Source: Vicugna pacos (Eukaryota; Chordata; Mammalia; Artiodactyla; Camelidae). Taken from it: a stretch of DNA of 64,000 nt. Positions 10,379-23,955 of this stretch are shown here, piece by piece. The position numbers and the translations under genes are program-made. The stretch is taken from assembly GCF_048564905.1 (NCBI RefSeq), contig NW_027328740.1, positions 33,655,019 through 33,719,018 on the forward strand. The letters run 5' to 3'. Position 1 is the stretch's first letter, and each line of letters opens with the position of its first letter. The notes beneath the pieces are model-generated. The model was given only the letters and a program-made list of their open reading frames with translations, was not told the DNA's origin and ran no database searches.

Positions 10379-12242
10379 GCACACACACGGAGACGTGCTC
10401 AGGTATCCTGATTGTGGGGAGGCTCCTCCAAATGACAGCAGCGCCTGGGTTCTAAAAGAATCCCTTAGCTTGTCTTCCCTGATGGCATTCCTAGGCTGGA
10501 GAGTGGGGGAAAGTGGGGGTTGGGCTCTTAACCAAGTATTAGCGAGAGCCTATCCATGGGATGTGGGTTTTTAACCTACAACCCACAACCATGGAATAAA
10601 TGTGCCCCCTGAAAGATGCTTTCACTGTTTCCCTACATCCAGCACACACACGAAGATGTGTTCTGGTATTCTGAGTGTGGGGAAGATCCTCAAACTGACA
10701 GCAGCACCTGGATTCTATTCGTATCCCTTAGCTTCTGTTCCCTGAGTGTTTTCTTAGACCAGGCCAAGAGGGAAAGCTGGGGGTTGGGCTTGGAGGCCAC
10801 GTAGCAGTGAGTGCCCCCTGATCCATTGAGGAAGTACTTAGAGGACTTCTCCCTAAACGGAACACCTTTTTCTGCATTCATCTTGGTGCAGTGGGGCTGC
10901 ACATCTCTCCCACACCTAAGAATGTGTTCTGGAATTCTGAGTGCAGGGAAGTTCCTCCAACTGACAGCAGCACCTGGGTTCTAATTGAATTCCTTTGCTT
11001 GTCTTCCCTGACGGAAAGCCTAGGCGGGAGTGCGGGGGAAAGTGTGGTTTGGGCTCCAAAACCAAGTATTTGCGATGACCTCTCTATGGTTTGTGGAGGT
11101 GTTTAAACTACATCCCTAACCTGGGAACACCTGTGCCCCCATAAAGATCCGTGGAGTCTGTTTCCACACCTCCAGCACACACACGAACACTTGCACAGTT
11201 ATCCTGAGAGTGGGCAGCCTCCTCCAACTGAGAGCAGGGCCTTGGTTCTTATAAAATCGCTTAACTTGTCTACCCTGTTTGGTTGCCTGATACGGAGTGC
11301 TGGGGAAAGGGTGGGTTGGGCTCTAAATCCAAGTATTAGCGAGTGCTTCTCCATGGGATTTGGAGGTTATTAACCAAAAGCCCACAACATGGGAATACCT
11401 GTGCTCCTTGAAAAAAGCGTGGACTCTGTATCCCCACCACCAGAACACACATGAAGAAGTTTTCTGCTATCCTGAGTGTGGGCTGGCAATTTCAGGTGAC
11501 AGAAGCGGCTGGGTTCTAATCGAATCCCTTAGCTTGTAATCCCTGAGTGTTTCCCTAGGACTGACTCTGAGAGAAACCTGGGGGTTGGGCTTTGAGGCCA
11601 AATAGTAGCGAGTGTCCCCGATGGACTGAGGAAGTATTTAGATGAATTCTCCATAAAGGGAAACACCTGAGCACCCATTCATCTGCGTGGAGTGGGGCTT
11701 CAAATCTCCCCACCACACAAGGTTGGGTTCCAGTATCCTGAGGGTGGGGTAGTTCCTCCAACTGACATCAGCGTCTTGGTTTGAATAGAATCCCTTTGCT
11801 TGTCTTCCCTGATGGTTTGCCTAGGCCAGTGTGTGGTTGAAAGTGGGATTTGGGCTCTAAAACTAAGTATTAGCGTGTGCCTCTCCATGGGTAGTGGAGA
11901 TGTTTAAACAACAACCCACAACTTGGGAATTACTGTGACCCCTGAAAAATGCGTGTGCTATGTTTCCCCACGTCCAGCACACACAGGAAGAAGTGTTCTG
12001 GGGTTGTGAGTGTGGGGAGGTTCCTCCAACAGACAGCAGCACCTGGGTTGTAATAGAATCCCTTAGCTTGACTTCCCTAAGTGTTTTCCTACGCCTACCA
12101 GTAAGCGATGGTGGGGGATGGGCTCTAAAGCCAAGTATTAGCGAGTGCATCTCTGTGGGTAGTGGAGGGTTTTAAACTACTTCCCCAACCTTGGAACACC
12201 TGTGCCCCATAAAGATGCGTGGAATCTGTTTCCCCACCTCCA
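10379..12242. repeat. HOR unit 6 (7 monomers, Y type)
   Basis: 1864 bp. Y-type marks: gatggcattcc and ctcttaaccaagtattag in A, gctttcactg, gaagatcctc and ggccaagagg in B, atcttggtgcag, ccctgacgg in C, taatcgaatcc in E, aaacaacaac in F, tacgcctacc in G. Confidence 0.96.
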
Positions 12243-14106
12243 GCACACACACGGAGACGTGCTCAGGTATCCTGATTGTGGGGAGGCTCCTCCAAATGAC
12301 AGCAGCGCCTGGGTTCTAAAAGAATCCCTTAGCTTGTCTTCCCTGATGGCATGCCTAGGCTGGAGAGTGGGGGAAAGTGGGGGTTGGGCTCTAAACCAAG
12401 TATAAGTGAGAGCCTATCCATGGGATGTGGGTTTTTAACCTACAACCCACAACCATGGAATAAATGTGCCCCCTGAAAGATGCTTTGACTCTTTCCCTAC
12501 ATCCAGCACACACACGAAGATGTTTTCTGGTATTCTGAGTGTGGGGATGTTCCTCAAACTGACAGCAGTACCTGGATTCTATTCGTATCCCTTAGCTTCT
12601 GTTCCCTGAGTGTTCTCTTAGACCAGGATATGAGGGAAAGCTGGGGGATGGGCTTGGAGGCCACGTAGCAGTGAGTGCCCCCTGATCCATTGAGGAAGTA
12701 CTTAGAGGACTTCTCCCTAAACGGAACACCTTTTCCTCCATTCATCTGGGTGCAGTGGGGCTGCACATCTCTCCCACACCTAAGAATGTGTTCTGGAATT
12801 CTGAGTGCAGGGAAGTTCCTCCAACTGACAGCAGCGCCTGGGTTCTAATTGAATTCCTTTGCTTGTCTTCCCTGATGGAAAGCCTAGGCGGGAGTGCGGG
12901 GGAAAGTGTGGTTTGGGCTCCAAAACCAAGTATTTGCGATGACCTCTCTATGGTTTGTGGAGGTGTTTAAACTACATCCCTAACCTGGGAACACCTGTGC
13001 CCCCATAAAGATCCGTGGAGTCTGTTTCCACACCTCCAGCACACACACGAACACTTGCACAGTTATCCTGAGAGTGGGCAGCCTCCTCCAACTGAGAGCA
13101 GGGCCTTGGTTCTTATAAAATCGCTTAACTTGTCTACCCTGTTTGGTTGCCTGATACGGAGTGCTGGGGAAAGGGTGGGTTGGGCTCTAAATCCAAGTAT
13201 TAGCGAGTGCTTCTCCATGGGATTTGGAGGTTATTAACCAAAACCCCACAACATGGGAAAACCTGTGCTCCTTGAAAAAAGCATGGACTCTGTATCCAAA
13301 CCACCAGAACACACATGAAGAAGTTTTCTGCTATCCTGAGTGTGGGCTGGCAATTTCAGGTGACAGAAGCGGCTGGGTTCTAATAGAATCCCTTAGCTTG
13401 TAATCCCTGAGTGTTTCCCTAGGACTGACTCTGAGAGAAACCTGGGGGTTGGCCTTAGAGGCCAAATAGTAGCGAGTGTCCCCGATGGACTGAGGAAGTA
13501 TTTAGATGAATTCTCCATAAAGGGAAACACCTGAGCACCCATTCATCTGCGTGGAGTGGGGCTTCAAATCTCCCCACCACACAAGGTTGGGTTCCAGTAT
13601 CCTGAGGTTGGGGTAGTTCCTCCAACTGACATCAGCGTCTTGGTTTGAATAGAATCCCTTTGCTTGTCTTCCCTGATGGTTTGCCTAGGCCAGTGTGTGG
13701 TTGAAAGTGGGATTTGGGATCTAAAACTAAGTATTAGCGTGTGCCACTCCATGGGTATTGGAGATGTTTAAACTACAACCCACAACTTGGGAATTACTGT
13801 GACCCCTGAAAAATGCGTGTGCTATGTTTCCCCACGTCCAGCACACACAGGAAGAAGTGTTCTGGGGTTGTGAGTGTGGGGAGGTTCCTCCAACAGACAG
13901 CAGCACCTGGGTTGTAATAGAATCCCTTAGCTTGACTTCCCTAAGTGTATTCCTAGGCCTAGCAGTAAGCGATGGTGGGGGATGGGCTCTAAAGCCAAGT
14001 ATTAGCGAGTGCATCTCTGTGGGTAGTGGAGGGTTATAAACTAGTTCCCCAACCTTGGAACACCTGTGCCCCTTAAAGATGCGTGGAATCTGTTTCCCCA
14101 CCTCCA
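12243..14106. repeat. HOR unit 7 (7 monomers, X front / unit-3 back)
   Basis: 1864 bp chimera. A to early E carry X marks (ccaggatatg, aaccccac, tccaaacc near 13297). From ttggccttagagg near 13449 it is of the unit-3 form, including gccactcc in F and gttataaactag in G. The switch lies in monomer E between those marks. Confidence 0.95.
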
Positions 14107-14635
14107 GCACACACACGGAGACGTGCTCAGGTATCCTGATTGTGGGGAGGCTCCTCCAAATGACAGCAGCGCCTGGGTTCTAAAAGAATCCCTTAGCTTG
14201 TCTTCCCTGATGTCATGCCTAGGCTGGAGAGTGGGGGAAAGTGGGGGTTGGGCTCTAAACCAAGTATAAGCGAGAGCCTATCCATGGGATGTGGGTTTTT
14301 AACATACAACCCACAACCATGGAATAAATGTGCCCCCTGAAAAATGCTTTGACTGTTTCCCTACATCCAGCACACACAAGAAGAAGTTTTCTGGTATTCT
14401 GAGTGTGGGGAAGTTCTTCAAACTGACAGCAGCACCTGGATTCTATTCGTATCCCTAAGCTTCTGTTCCCTGAGTGTTCTCTTAGACCAGGTCATGAGGG
14501 AAAGCTGGGGGTTGGGCTTGGAGGCCACGTAGCAGTGAGTGCCCCCTGATCCATTGAGGAAGTACTTAGAGGACTTCTCCCTAAACGGAACACCTTTTCC
14601 TCCATTCTTCTGGGTGCAGTGGGGCTGCACACTTC

Positions 14636-14898
14636 TCCCACACCTAAGAATGTGTTCTGGAATTCTGAGTGCAGGGAAGTTCCTCCAACTGACAGCAGCG
14701 CCTGGGATCTAATTGAATCCCTTAGCTTGTCTTCCCTGATGGCATGCCTAGGCTGGAGAGTGGGGGAAAGTGGGGGTTGGGCTCTAAACCAAGTATAAGC
14801 GAGAGCCTATCCATGGGATGTGGGTTTTTAACCTACAACCCACAACCATGGAATAAATGTGCCCCCTGAAAGATGCTTTGACTGTTTCCCTAAATGCA
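14636..14898. repeat. C/A hybrid monomer, copy 3
   Basis: Identical junction to the two earlier hybrids, including the gggatct base. No other hybrid monomer of this kind occurs downstream in the window. Confidence 0.92.
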
Positions 14899-15164
14899 GC
14901 ACACACACGAAGATGTGTTCTGTTATTCTGAGTGTGGGGATGTTCCTCAAACTGACAGCAGCACCTGGATTCTATTAGTATCCCTTAGCTTCTGTTCCCT
15001 GAGTGTTCTTTTAGGCCAGGCAATGAGGGAAAGCTGGGGGTTGGGCTTGGAGGCCACGTAGCAGTGAGTGCCCCCTGATCCATTGAGGAAGTACTTAGAG
15101 GACTTCTCCCTAAAGGGAACACCTTTTTCTGCATTCATCTGGGTACAGTGGGGCTGCACAACTC
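14899..15164. repeat. Second B monomer (B') of 9-mer, copy 3
   Basis: Carries the B' mark set, as in the other two nine-mers. Confidence 0.92.
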
Positions 15165-16499
15165 TCCTACACCTAAGAATGTGTTCTGGAATTCTGAGTG
15201 CAGGGAAGTTCCTCCAACTGACAGCAGCGCCTGGGTTCTAATTGAATTCCTTTGCTTGTCTTCCCTGATGGAAAGCCTAGGCGGGAGTGCGGGGGAAAGT
15301 GTGGTTTGGGCTCCAAAACCAAGTATTTGCGATGACCTCTCTATGGTTTGTGGAGGTGTTTAAACTACATCCCTAACCTGGGAACACCTGTGCCCCCATA
15401 AAGATCCGTGGAGTCTGTTTCCACACCTCCAGCACACACACGAACACTTGCACAGTTATCCTGAGAGTGGGCAGCCTCCTCCAACTGAGAGCAGGGCCTT
15501 GGTTCTTATAAAATCGCTTAACTTGTCTACCCTGTTTGGTTGCCTGATACGGAGTGCTGGGGAAAGGGTGGGTTGGGCTCTAAATCCAAGTATTAGCGAG
15601 TGCTTCTCCATGGGATTTGGAGGTTATTAACCAAAAGCCCACAACATGGGAATACCTGTGCTCCTTGAAAAAAGCGTGGACTCTGTATCCCCACCACCAG
15701 AACACACATGAAGAAGTTTTCTGCTATCCTGAGTGTGGGCTGGCAATTTCAGGTGACAGAAGCGGCTGGGTTCTAATCGAATCCCTTAGCTTGTAATCCC
15801 TGAGTGTTTCCCTAGGACTGACTCTGAGAGAAACCTGGGGGTTGGGCTTTGAGGCCAAATAGTAGCGAGTGTCCCCGATGGACTGAGGAAGTATTTAGAT
15901 GAATTCTCCATAAAGGGAAACACCTGAGCACCCATTCATCTGCGTGGAGTGGGGCTTCAAATCTCCCCACCACACAAGGTTGGGTTCCAGTATCCTGAGG
16001 GTGGGGTAGTTCCTCCAACTGACATCAGCGTCTTGGTTTGAATAGGATCCCTTTGCTTGTCTTCCCTGATGGTTTGCCTAGGCCAGTGTGTGGTTGAAAT
16101 TGGGATTTGGGATCTAAATCTAAGTATTAGCGTGTGCCTCTCCATGGGTAGTGGAGATGTTTAAACTACAACCCACAACTTGGGAATTACTGTGACCCCT
16201 GAAAAATGCGTGTGCTATGTTTCCCCACGTCCAGCACACACAGGAAGAAGTGTTCTGGGGTTGTGAGTGTGGGGAGGTTCCTCCAACAGACAGCAGCACC
16301 TGGGTTGTAATAGAATCCCTTAGCTTGACTTCCCTAAGTGTTTTCCTAGGCCTAGCAGTAAGCGATGGTGGGGGATGGGCTCTAAAGCCAAGTATTAGCG
16401 AGTGCATCTCTGTGGGTAGTGGAGGGTTTTAAACTACTTCCCCAACCTTGGAACACCTGTGCCCCATAAAGATGCGTGGAATCTGTTTCCCCACCTCCA

Positions 16500-18363
16500 G
16501 CACACACACGGAGACGTGCTCAGGTATCCTGATTGTGGGGAGGCTCCTCCAAATGACAGCAGCGCCTGGGTTCTAAAAGAATCCCTTAGCTTGTCTTCCC
16601 TGATGGCATGCCTAGGCTGGAGAGTGGGGGAAAGTGGGGGTTGGGCTCTAAACCAAGTATAAGTGAGAGCCTATCCATGGGATGTGGGTTTTTAACCTAC
16701 AACCCACAACCATGGAATAAATGTGCCCCCTGAAAGATGCTTTGACTCTTTCCCTACATCCAGCACACACACGAAGATGTTTTCTGGTATTCTGAGTGTG
16801 GGGATGTTCCTCAAACTGACAGCAGTACCTGGATTCTATTCGTATCCCTTAGCTTCTGTTCCCTGAGTGTTCTCTTAGACCAGGATATGAGGGAAAGCTG
16901 GGGGATGGGCTTGGAGGCCACGTAGCAGTGAGTGCCCCCTGATCCATTGAGGAAGTACTTAGAGGACTTCTCCCTAAACGGAACACCTTTTCCTCCATTC
17001 ATCTGGGTGCAGTGGGGATGCACATCTCTCCCACACCTAAGAATGTGTTCTGGAATTCTGAGTGCAGGGAAGTTCCTCCAACTGACAGCAGCGCCTGGGT
17101 TCTAATTGAATTCCTTTGCTTGTCTTCCCTGATGGAAAGCCTAGGCGGGAGTGCGGGGGAAAGTGTGGTTTGGGCTCCAAAACCAAGTATTTGCGATGAC
17201 CTCTCTATGGTTTGTGGAGGTGTTTAAACTACATCCCTAACCTGGGAACACCTGTGCCCCCATAAAGATCCGTGGAGTCTGTTTCCACACCTCCAGCACA
17301 CACACGAACACTTGCACAGTTATCCTGAGAGTGGGCAGCCTCCTCCAACTGAGAGCAGGGCCTTGGTTCTTATAAAATCGCTTAACTTGTCTACCCTGTT
17401 TGGTTGCCTGATACGGAGTGCTGGGGAAAGGGTGGGTTGGGCTCTAAATCCAAGTATTAGCGAGTGCTTCTCCATGGGATTTGGAGGTTATTAACCAAAA
17501 CCCCACAACATGGGAAAACCTGTGCTCCTTGAAAAAAGCATGGACTCTGTATCCAAACCACCAGAACACACATGAAGAAGTTTTCTGCTATCCTGAGTGT
17601 GGGCTGGCAATTTCAGGTGACAGAAGCGGCTGGGTTCTAATAGAATCCCTTAGCTTGTAATCCCTGAGTGTTTCCCTAGGACTGACTCTGAGAGAAACCT
17701 GGGGGTTGGGCTTTGAGGCCAAATAGTAGCGAGTGTCAATGATGGACTGAGGAAGTATTTAGATGAATTCTCCATAAAGGGAAACACCTGAGCACCCATT
17801 CATCTGCGTGGAGTGGGGCTTCAAATCTCCCCACCACACAAGGTTGGGTTCCAGTATCCTGAGGGTGGGGTAGTTCCTCCAACTGACATCAGCGTCTTGG
17901 TTTGAATAGAATCCCTTTGCTTGTCTTCCCTGATGGTTTGCCTAGGCCAGTGTGTGGTTGAAAGTGGGATTTGGGATCTAAAACTAAGTATTAGCGTGTG
18001 CCTCTCCATGGGTAGTGGAGATGTTTAAACTACAACCCACAACTTGGGAATTACTGTGACCCCTGAAAAATGCGTGTGCTATGTTTCCCCACGTCCAGCA
18101 CACACAGGAAGAAGTGTTCTGGGGTTGTGAGTGTGGGGAGGTTCCTCCAACAGACAGCAGCACCTGGGTTGTAATAGAATCCCTTCGCTTGACTTCCCTA
18201 AGTGTTTTCCTAGGCCTAGCAGTAAGCGATGGTGGGGGATGGGCTCTAAAGCCAAGTATTAGCGAGTGCATCTCTGTGGGTAGTGGAGGGTTTTAAACTA
18301 CTTCCCCAACCTTGGAACACCTGTGCCCCATAAAGATGCGTGGAATCTGTTTCCCCACCTCCA
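16500..18363. repeat. HOR unit 9 (7 monomers, X type)
   Basis: 1864 bp. Copy of unit 5; differs by ggggatgcac at the B/C border and gttgggttcc in F. Confidence 0.96.
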
Positions 18364-20227
18364 GCACACACACGGAGACGTGCTCAGGTATCCTGATTGT
18401 GGGGAGGCTCCTCCAAATGACAGCAGCGCCTGGGTTCTAAAAGAATCCCTTAGCTTGTCTTCCCTGATGGCATTCCTAGGCTGGAGAGTGGGGGAAAGTG
18501 GGGGTTGGGCTCTTAACCAAGTATTAGCGAGAGCCTATCCATGGGATGTGGGTTTTTAACCTACAACCCACAACCATGGAATAAATGTGCCCCCTGAAAG
18601 ATGCTTTCACTGTTTCCCTACATCCAGCACACACACGAAGATGTGTTCTGGTATTCTGAGTGTGGGGAAGATCCTCAAACTGACAGCAGCACCTGGATTC
18701 TATTCGTATCCTTTAGCTTCTGTTCCCTGAGTGTTTTCTTAGACCAGGCCAAGAGGGAAAGCTGGGGGTTGGGCTTGGAGGCCACGTAGCAGTGAGTGCC
18801 CCCTGATCCATTGAGGAAGTACTTAGAGGACTTCTCCCTAAACGGAACACCTTTTTCTGCATTCATCTTGGTGCAGTGGGGCTGCACATCTCTCCCACAC
18901 CTAAGAATGTGTTCTGGAATTCTGAGTGCAGGGAAGTTCCTCCAACTGACAGCAGCACCTGGGTTCTAATTGAATTCCTTTGCTTGTCTTCCCTGACGGA
19001 AAGCCTAGGCGGGAGTGCGGGGGAAAGTGTGGTTTGGGCTCCAAAACCAAGTATTTGCGATGACCTCTCTATGGTTTGTGGAGGTGTTTAAACTACATCC
19101 CTAACCTGGGAACACCTGTGCCCCCATAAAGATCCGTGGAGTCTGTTTCCACACCTCCAGCACACACACGAACACTTGCACAGTTATCCTGAGAGTGGGC
19201 AGCCTCCTCCAACTGAGAGCAGGGCCTTGGTTCTTATAAAATCGCTTAACTTGTCTACCCTGTTTGGTTGCCTGATACGGAGTGCTGGGGAAAGGGTGGG
19301 TTGGGCTCTAAATCCAAGTATTAGCGAGTGCTTCTCCATGGGATTTGGAGGTTATTAACCAAAAGCCCACAACATGGGAATACCTGTGCTCCTTGAAAAA
19401 AGCGTGGACTCTGTATCCCCACCACCAGAACACACATGAAGAAGTTTTCTGCTATCCTGAGTGTGGGCTGGCAATTTCAGGTGACAGAAGCGGCTGGGTT
19501 CTAATCGAATCCCTTAGCTTGTAATCCCTGAGTGTTTCCCTAGGACTGACTCTGAGAGAAACCTGGGGGTTGGGCTTTGAGGCCAAATAGTAGCGAGTGT
19601 CCCCGATGGACTGAGGAAGTATTTAGATGAATTCTCCATAAAGGGAAACACCTGAGCACCCATTCATCTGCGTGGAGTGGGGCTTCAAATCTCCCCACCA
19701 CACAAGGTTGGGTTCCAGTATCCTGAGGGTGGGGTAGTTCCTCCAACTGACATCAGCGTCTTGGTTTGAATAGAATCCCTTTGCTTGTCTTCCCTGATGG
19801 TTTGCCTAGGCCAGTGTGTGGTTGAAAGTGGGATTTGGGCTCTAAAACTAAGTATTAGCGTGTGCCTCTCCATGGGTAGTGGAGATGTTTAAACAACAAC
19901 CCACAACTTGGGAATTACTGTGACCCCTGAAAAATGCGTGTGCTATGTTTCCCCACGTCCAGCACACACAGGAAGAAGTGTTCTGGGGTTGTGAGTGTGG
20001 GGAGGTTCCTCCAACAGACAGCAGCACCTGGGTTGTAATAGAATCCCTTAGCTTGACTTCCCTAAGTGTTTTCCTACGCCTACCAGTAAGCGATGGTGGG
20101 GGATGGGCTCTAAAGCCAAGTATTAGCGAGTGCATCTCTGTGGGTAGTGGAGGGTTTTAAACTACTTCCCCAACCTTGGAACACCTGTGCCCCATAAAGA
20201 TGCGTGGAATCTGTTTCCCCACCTCCA
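18364..20227. repeat. HOR unit 10 (7 monomers, Y type)
   Basis: 1864 bp. Copy of unit 6; the one difference I noted is tatcctttagc in B. Confidence 0.96.
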
Positions 20228-22091
20228 GCACACACACGGAGACGTGCTCAGGTATCCTGATTGTGGGGAGGCTCCTCCAAATGACAGCAGCGCCTGGGTT
20301 CTAAAAGAATCCCTTAGCTTGTCTTCCCTGATGGCATGCCTAGGCTGGAGAGTGGGGGAAAGTGGGGGTTGGGCTCTAAACCAAGTATAAGTGAGAGCCT
20401 ATCCATGGGATGTGGGTTTTTAACCTACAACCCACAACCATGGAATAAATGTGCCCCCTGAAAGATGCTTTGACTCTTTCCCTACATCCAGCACACACAC
20501 GAAGATGTTTTCTGGTATTCTGAGTGTGGGGATGTTCCTCAAACTGACAGCAGTACCTGGATTCTATTCGTATCCCTTAGCTTCTGTTCCCTGAGTGTTC
20601 TCTTAGACCAGGATATGAGGGAAAGCTGGGGGATGGGCTTGGAGGCCACGTAGCAGTGAGTGCCCCCTGATCCATTGAGGAAGTACTTAGAGGACTTCTC
20701 CCTAAACGGAACACCTTTTCCTCCATTCATCTGGGTGCAGTGGGGCTGCACATCTCTCCCACACCTAAGAATGTGTTCTGGAATTCTGAGTGCAGGGAAG
20801 TTCCTCCAACTGACAGCAGCGCCTGGGTTCTAATTGAATTCCTTTGCTTGTCTTCCCTGATGGAAAGCCTAGGCGGGAGTGCGGGGGAAAGTGTGGTTTG
20901 GGCTCCAAAACCAAGTATTTGCGATGACCTCTCTATGGTTTGTGGAGGTGTTTAAACTACATCCCTAACCTGGGAACACCTGTGCCCCCATAAAGATCCG
21001 TGGAGTCTGTTTCCACACCTCCAGCACACACACGAACACTTGCACAGTTATCCTGAGAGTGGGCAGCCTCCTCCAACTGAGAGCAGGGCCTTGGTTCTTA
21101 TAAAATCGCTTAACTTGTCTACCCTGTTTGGTTGCCTGATACGGAGTGCTGGGGAAAGGGTGGGTTGGGCTCTAAATCCAAGTATTAGCGAGTGCTTCTC
21201 CATGGGATTTGGAGGTTATTAACCAAAACCCCACAACATGGGAAAACCTGTGCTCCTTGAAAAAAGCATGGACTCTGTATCCAAACCACCAGAACACACA
21301 TGAAGAAGTTTTCTGCTATCCTGAGTGTGGGCTGGCAATTTCAGGTGACAGAAGCGGCTGGGTTCTAATAGAATCCCTTAGCTTGTAATCCCTGAGTGTT
21401 TCCCTAGGACTGACTCTGAGAGAAACCTGGGGGTTGGGCTTTGAGGCCAAATAGTAGCGAGTGTCAATGATGGACTGAGGAAGTATTTAGATGAATTCTC
21501 CATAAAGGGAAACACCTGAGCACCCATTCATCTGCGTGGAGTGGGGCTTCAAATCTCCCCACCACACAAGGTTGTGTTCCAGTATCCTGAGGGTGGGGTA
21601 GTTCCTCCAACTGACATCAGCGTCTTGGTTTGAATAGAATCCCTTTGCTTGTCTTCCCTGATGGTTTGCCTAGGCCAGTGTGTGGTTGAAAGTGGGATTT
21701 GGGATCTAAAACTAAGTATTAGCGTGTGCCTCTCCATGGGTAGTGGAGATGTTTAAACTACAACCCACAACTTGGGAATTACTGTGACCCCTGAAAAATG
21801 CGTGTGCTATGTTTCCCCACGTCCAGCACACACAGGAAGAAGTGTTCTGGGGTTGTGAGTGTGGGGAGGTTCCTCCAACAGACAGCAGCACCTGGGTTGT
21901 AATAGAATCCCTTCGCTTGACTTCCCTAAGTGTTTTCCTAGGCCTAGCAGTAAGCGATGGTGGGGGATGGGCTCTAAAGCCAAGTATTAGCGAGTGCATC
22001 TCTGTGGGTAGTGGAGGGTTTTAAACTACTTCCCCAACCTTGGAACACCTGTGCCCCATAAAGATGCGTGGAATCTGTTTCCCCACCTCCA
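20228..22091. repeat. HOR unit 11 (7 monomers, X type)
   Basis: 1864 bp. X marks throughout. F has gttgtgttcc as in unit 5 and unlike unit 9, so this unit's back half descends from a unit-5-like copy. Confidence 0.96.
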
Positions 22092-23955
22092 GCACACACA
22101 CGGAGACGTGCTCAGGTATCCTGATTGTGGGGAGGCTCCTCCAAATGACAGCAGCGCCTGGGTTCTAAAAGAATCCCTTAGCTTGTCTTCCCTGATGGCA
22201 TTCCTAGGCTGGAGAGTGGGGGAAAGTGGGGGTTGGGCTCTTAACCAAGTATTAGCGAGAGCCTATCCATGGGATGTGGGTTTTTAACCTACAACCCACA
22301 ACCATGGAATAAATGTGCCCCCTGAAAGATGCTTTCACTGTTTCCCTACATCCAGCACACACACGAAGATGTGTTCTGGTATTCTGAGTGTGGGGAAGAT
22401 CCTCAAACTGACAGCAGCACCTGGATTCTATTCGTATCCCTTAGCTTCTGTTCCCTGAGTGTTTTCTTAGACCAGGCCAAGAGGGAAAGCTGGGGGTTGG
22501 GCTTGGAGGCCACGTAGCAGTGAGTGCCCCCTGATCCATTGAGGAAGTACTTAGAGGACTTCTCCCTAAACGGAACACCTTTTTCTGCATTCATCTTGGT
22601 GCAGTGGGGCTGCACATCTCTCCCACACCTAAGAATGTGTTCTGGAATTCTGAGTGCAGGGAAGTTCCTCCAACTGACAGCAGCACCTGGGTTCTAATTG
22701 AATTCCTTTGCTTGTCTTCCCTGACGGAAAGCCTAGGCGGGAGTGCGGGGGAAAGTGTGGTTTGGGCTCCAAAACCAAGTATTTGCGATGACCTCTCTAT
22801 GGTTTGTGGAGGTGTTTAAACTACATCCCAAACCTGGGAACACCTGTGCCCCCATAAAGATCCGTGGAGTCTGTTTCCACACCTCCAGCACACACACGAA
22901 CACTTGCACAGTTATCCTGAGAGTGGGCAGCCTCCTCCAACTGAGAGCAGGGCCTTGGTTCTTATAAAATCGCTTAACTTGTCTACCCTGTTTGGTTGCC
23001 TGATACGGAGTGCTGGGGAAAGGGTGGGTTGGGCTCTAAATCCAAGTATTAGCGAGTGCTTCTCCATGGGATTTGGAGGTTATTAACCAAAAGCCCACAA
23101 CATGGGAATACCTGTGCTCCTTGAAAAAAGCGTGGACTCTGTATCCCCACCACCAGAACACACATGAAGAAGTTTTCTGCTATCCTGAGTGTGGGCTGGC
23201 AATTTCAGGTGACAGAAGCGGCTGGGTTCTAATCGAATCCCTTAGCTTGTAATCCCTGAGTGTTTCCCTAGGACTGACTCTGAGAGAAACCTGGGGGTTG
23301 GGCTTTGAGGCCAAATAGTAGCGAGTGTCCCCGATGGACTGAGGAAGTATTTAGATGAATTCTCCATAAAGGGAAACACCTGAGCACCCATTCATCTGCG
23401 TGGAGTGGGGCTTCAAATCTCCCCACCACACAAGGTTGGGTTCCAGTATCCTGAGGGTGGGGTAGTTCCTCCAACTGACATCAGCGTCTTGGTTTGAATA
23501 GAATCCCTTTGCTTGTCTTCCCTGATGGTTTGCCTAGGCCAGTGTGTGGTTGAAAGTGGGATTTGGGCTCTAAAACTAAGTATTAGCGTGTGCCTCTCCA
23601 TGGGTAGTGGAGATGTTTAAACAACAACCCACAACTTGGGAATTACTGTGACCCCTGAAAAATGCGTGTGCTATGTTTCCCCACGTCCAGCACACACAGG
23701 AAGAAGTGTTCTGGGGTTGTGAGTGTGGGGAGGTTCCTCCAACAGACAGCAGCACCTGGGTTGTAATAGAATCCCTTAGCTTGACTTCCCTAAGTGTTTT
23801 CCTAGGCCTAGCAGTAAGCGATGGTGGGGGATGGGCTCTAAAGCCAAGTATTAGCGAGTGCATCTCTGTGGGTAGTGGAGGGTTTTAAACTACTTCCCCA
23901 ACCTTGGAACACCTGTGCCCCATAAAGATGCGTGGAATCTGTTTCCCCACCTCCA
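22092..23955. repeat. HOR unit 12 (7 monomers, Y variant)
   Basis: 1864 bp. Y marks in A to F, but G has the common taggcctagc form instead of tacgcctacc. Private base catcccaaacc at the C end; it removes a stop and so slightly lengthens a meaningless open frame. Confidence 0.96.

Larger units (their letters stand above)
5461..13445. repeat. 7985-bp block, copy 1 (units 3E-7E)
   Basis: This block and the next are a direct tandem duplication, each holding one nine-mer and three seven-mer equivalents. Reading at a 7985-bp offset, I noticed only about six single-base differences. The block edges are placed in monomer E from the change of marks; the true exchange point could lie up to about 150 bp to the left. 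Confidence 0.85.
14107..16499. repeat. HOR unit 8 (9-mer)
   Basis: 2393 bp. It matches unit 4 except for a few bases: gaggctcctcc in A, taatcgaatcc in E (taatagaatcc in units 2 and 4) and ctaaatctaag in F (ctaaaactaag elsewhere). Confidence 0.96.
13446..21430. repeat. 7985-bp block, copy 2 (units 7E-11E)
   Basis: Second copy of the block. Private bases include taatcgaat near 15776, ctaaatctaag near 16115, ggggatgcac near 17016, gttgggttcc near 17846 and tatcctttagc near 18708. After 21430 the sequence continues in the X form (unit 5 type) rather than the unit 3 form, which marks the right end of the duplication. Confidence 0.85.
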
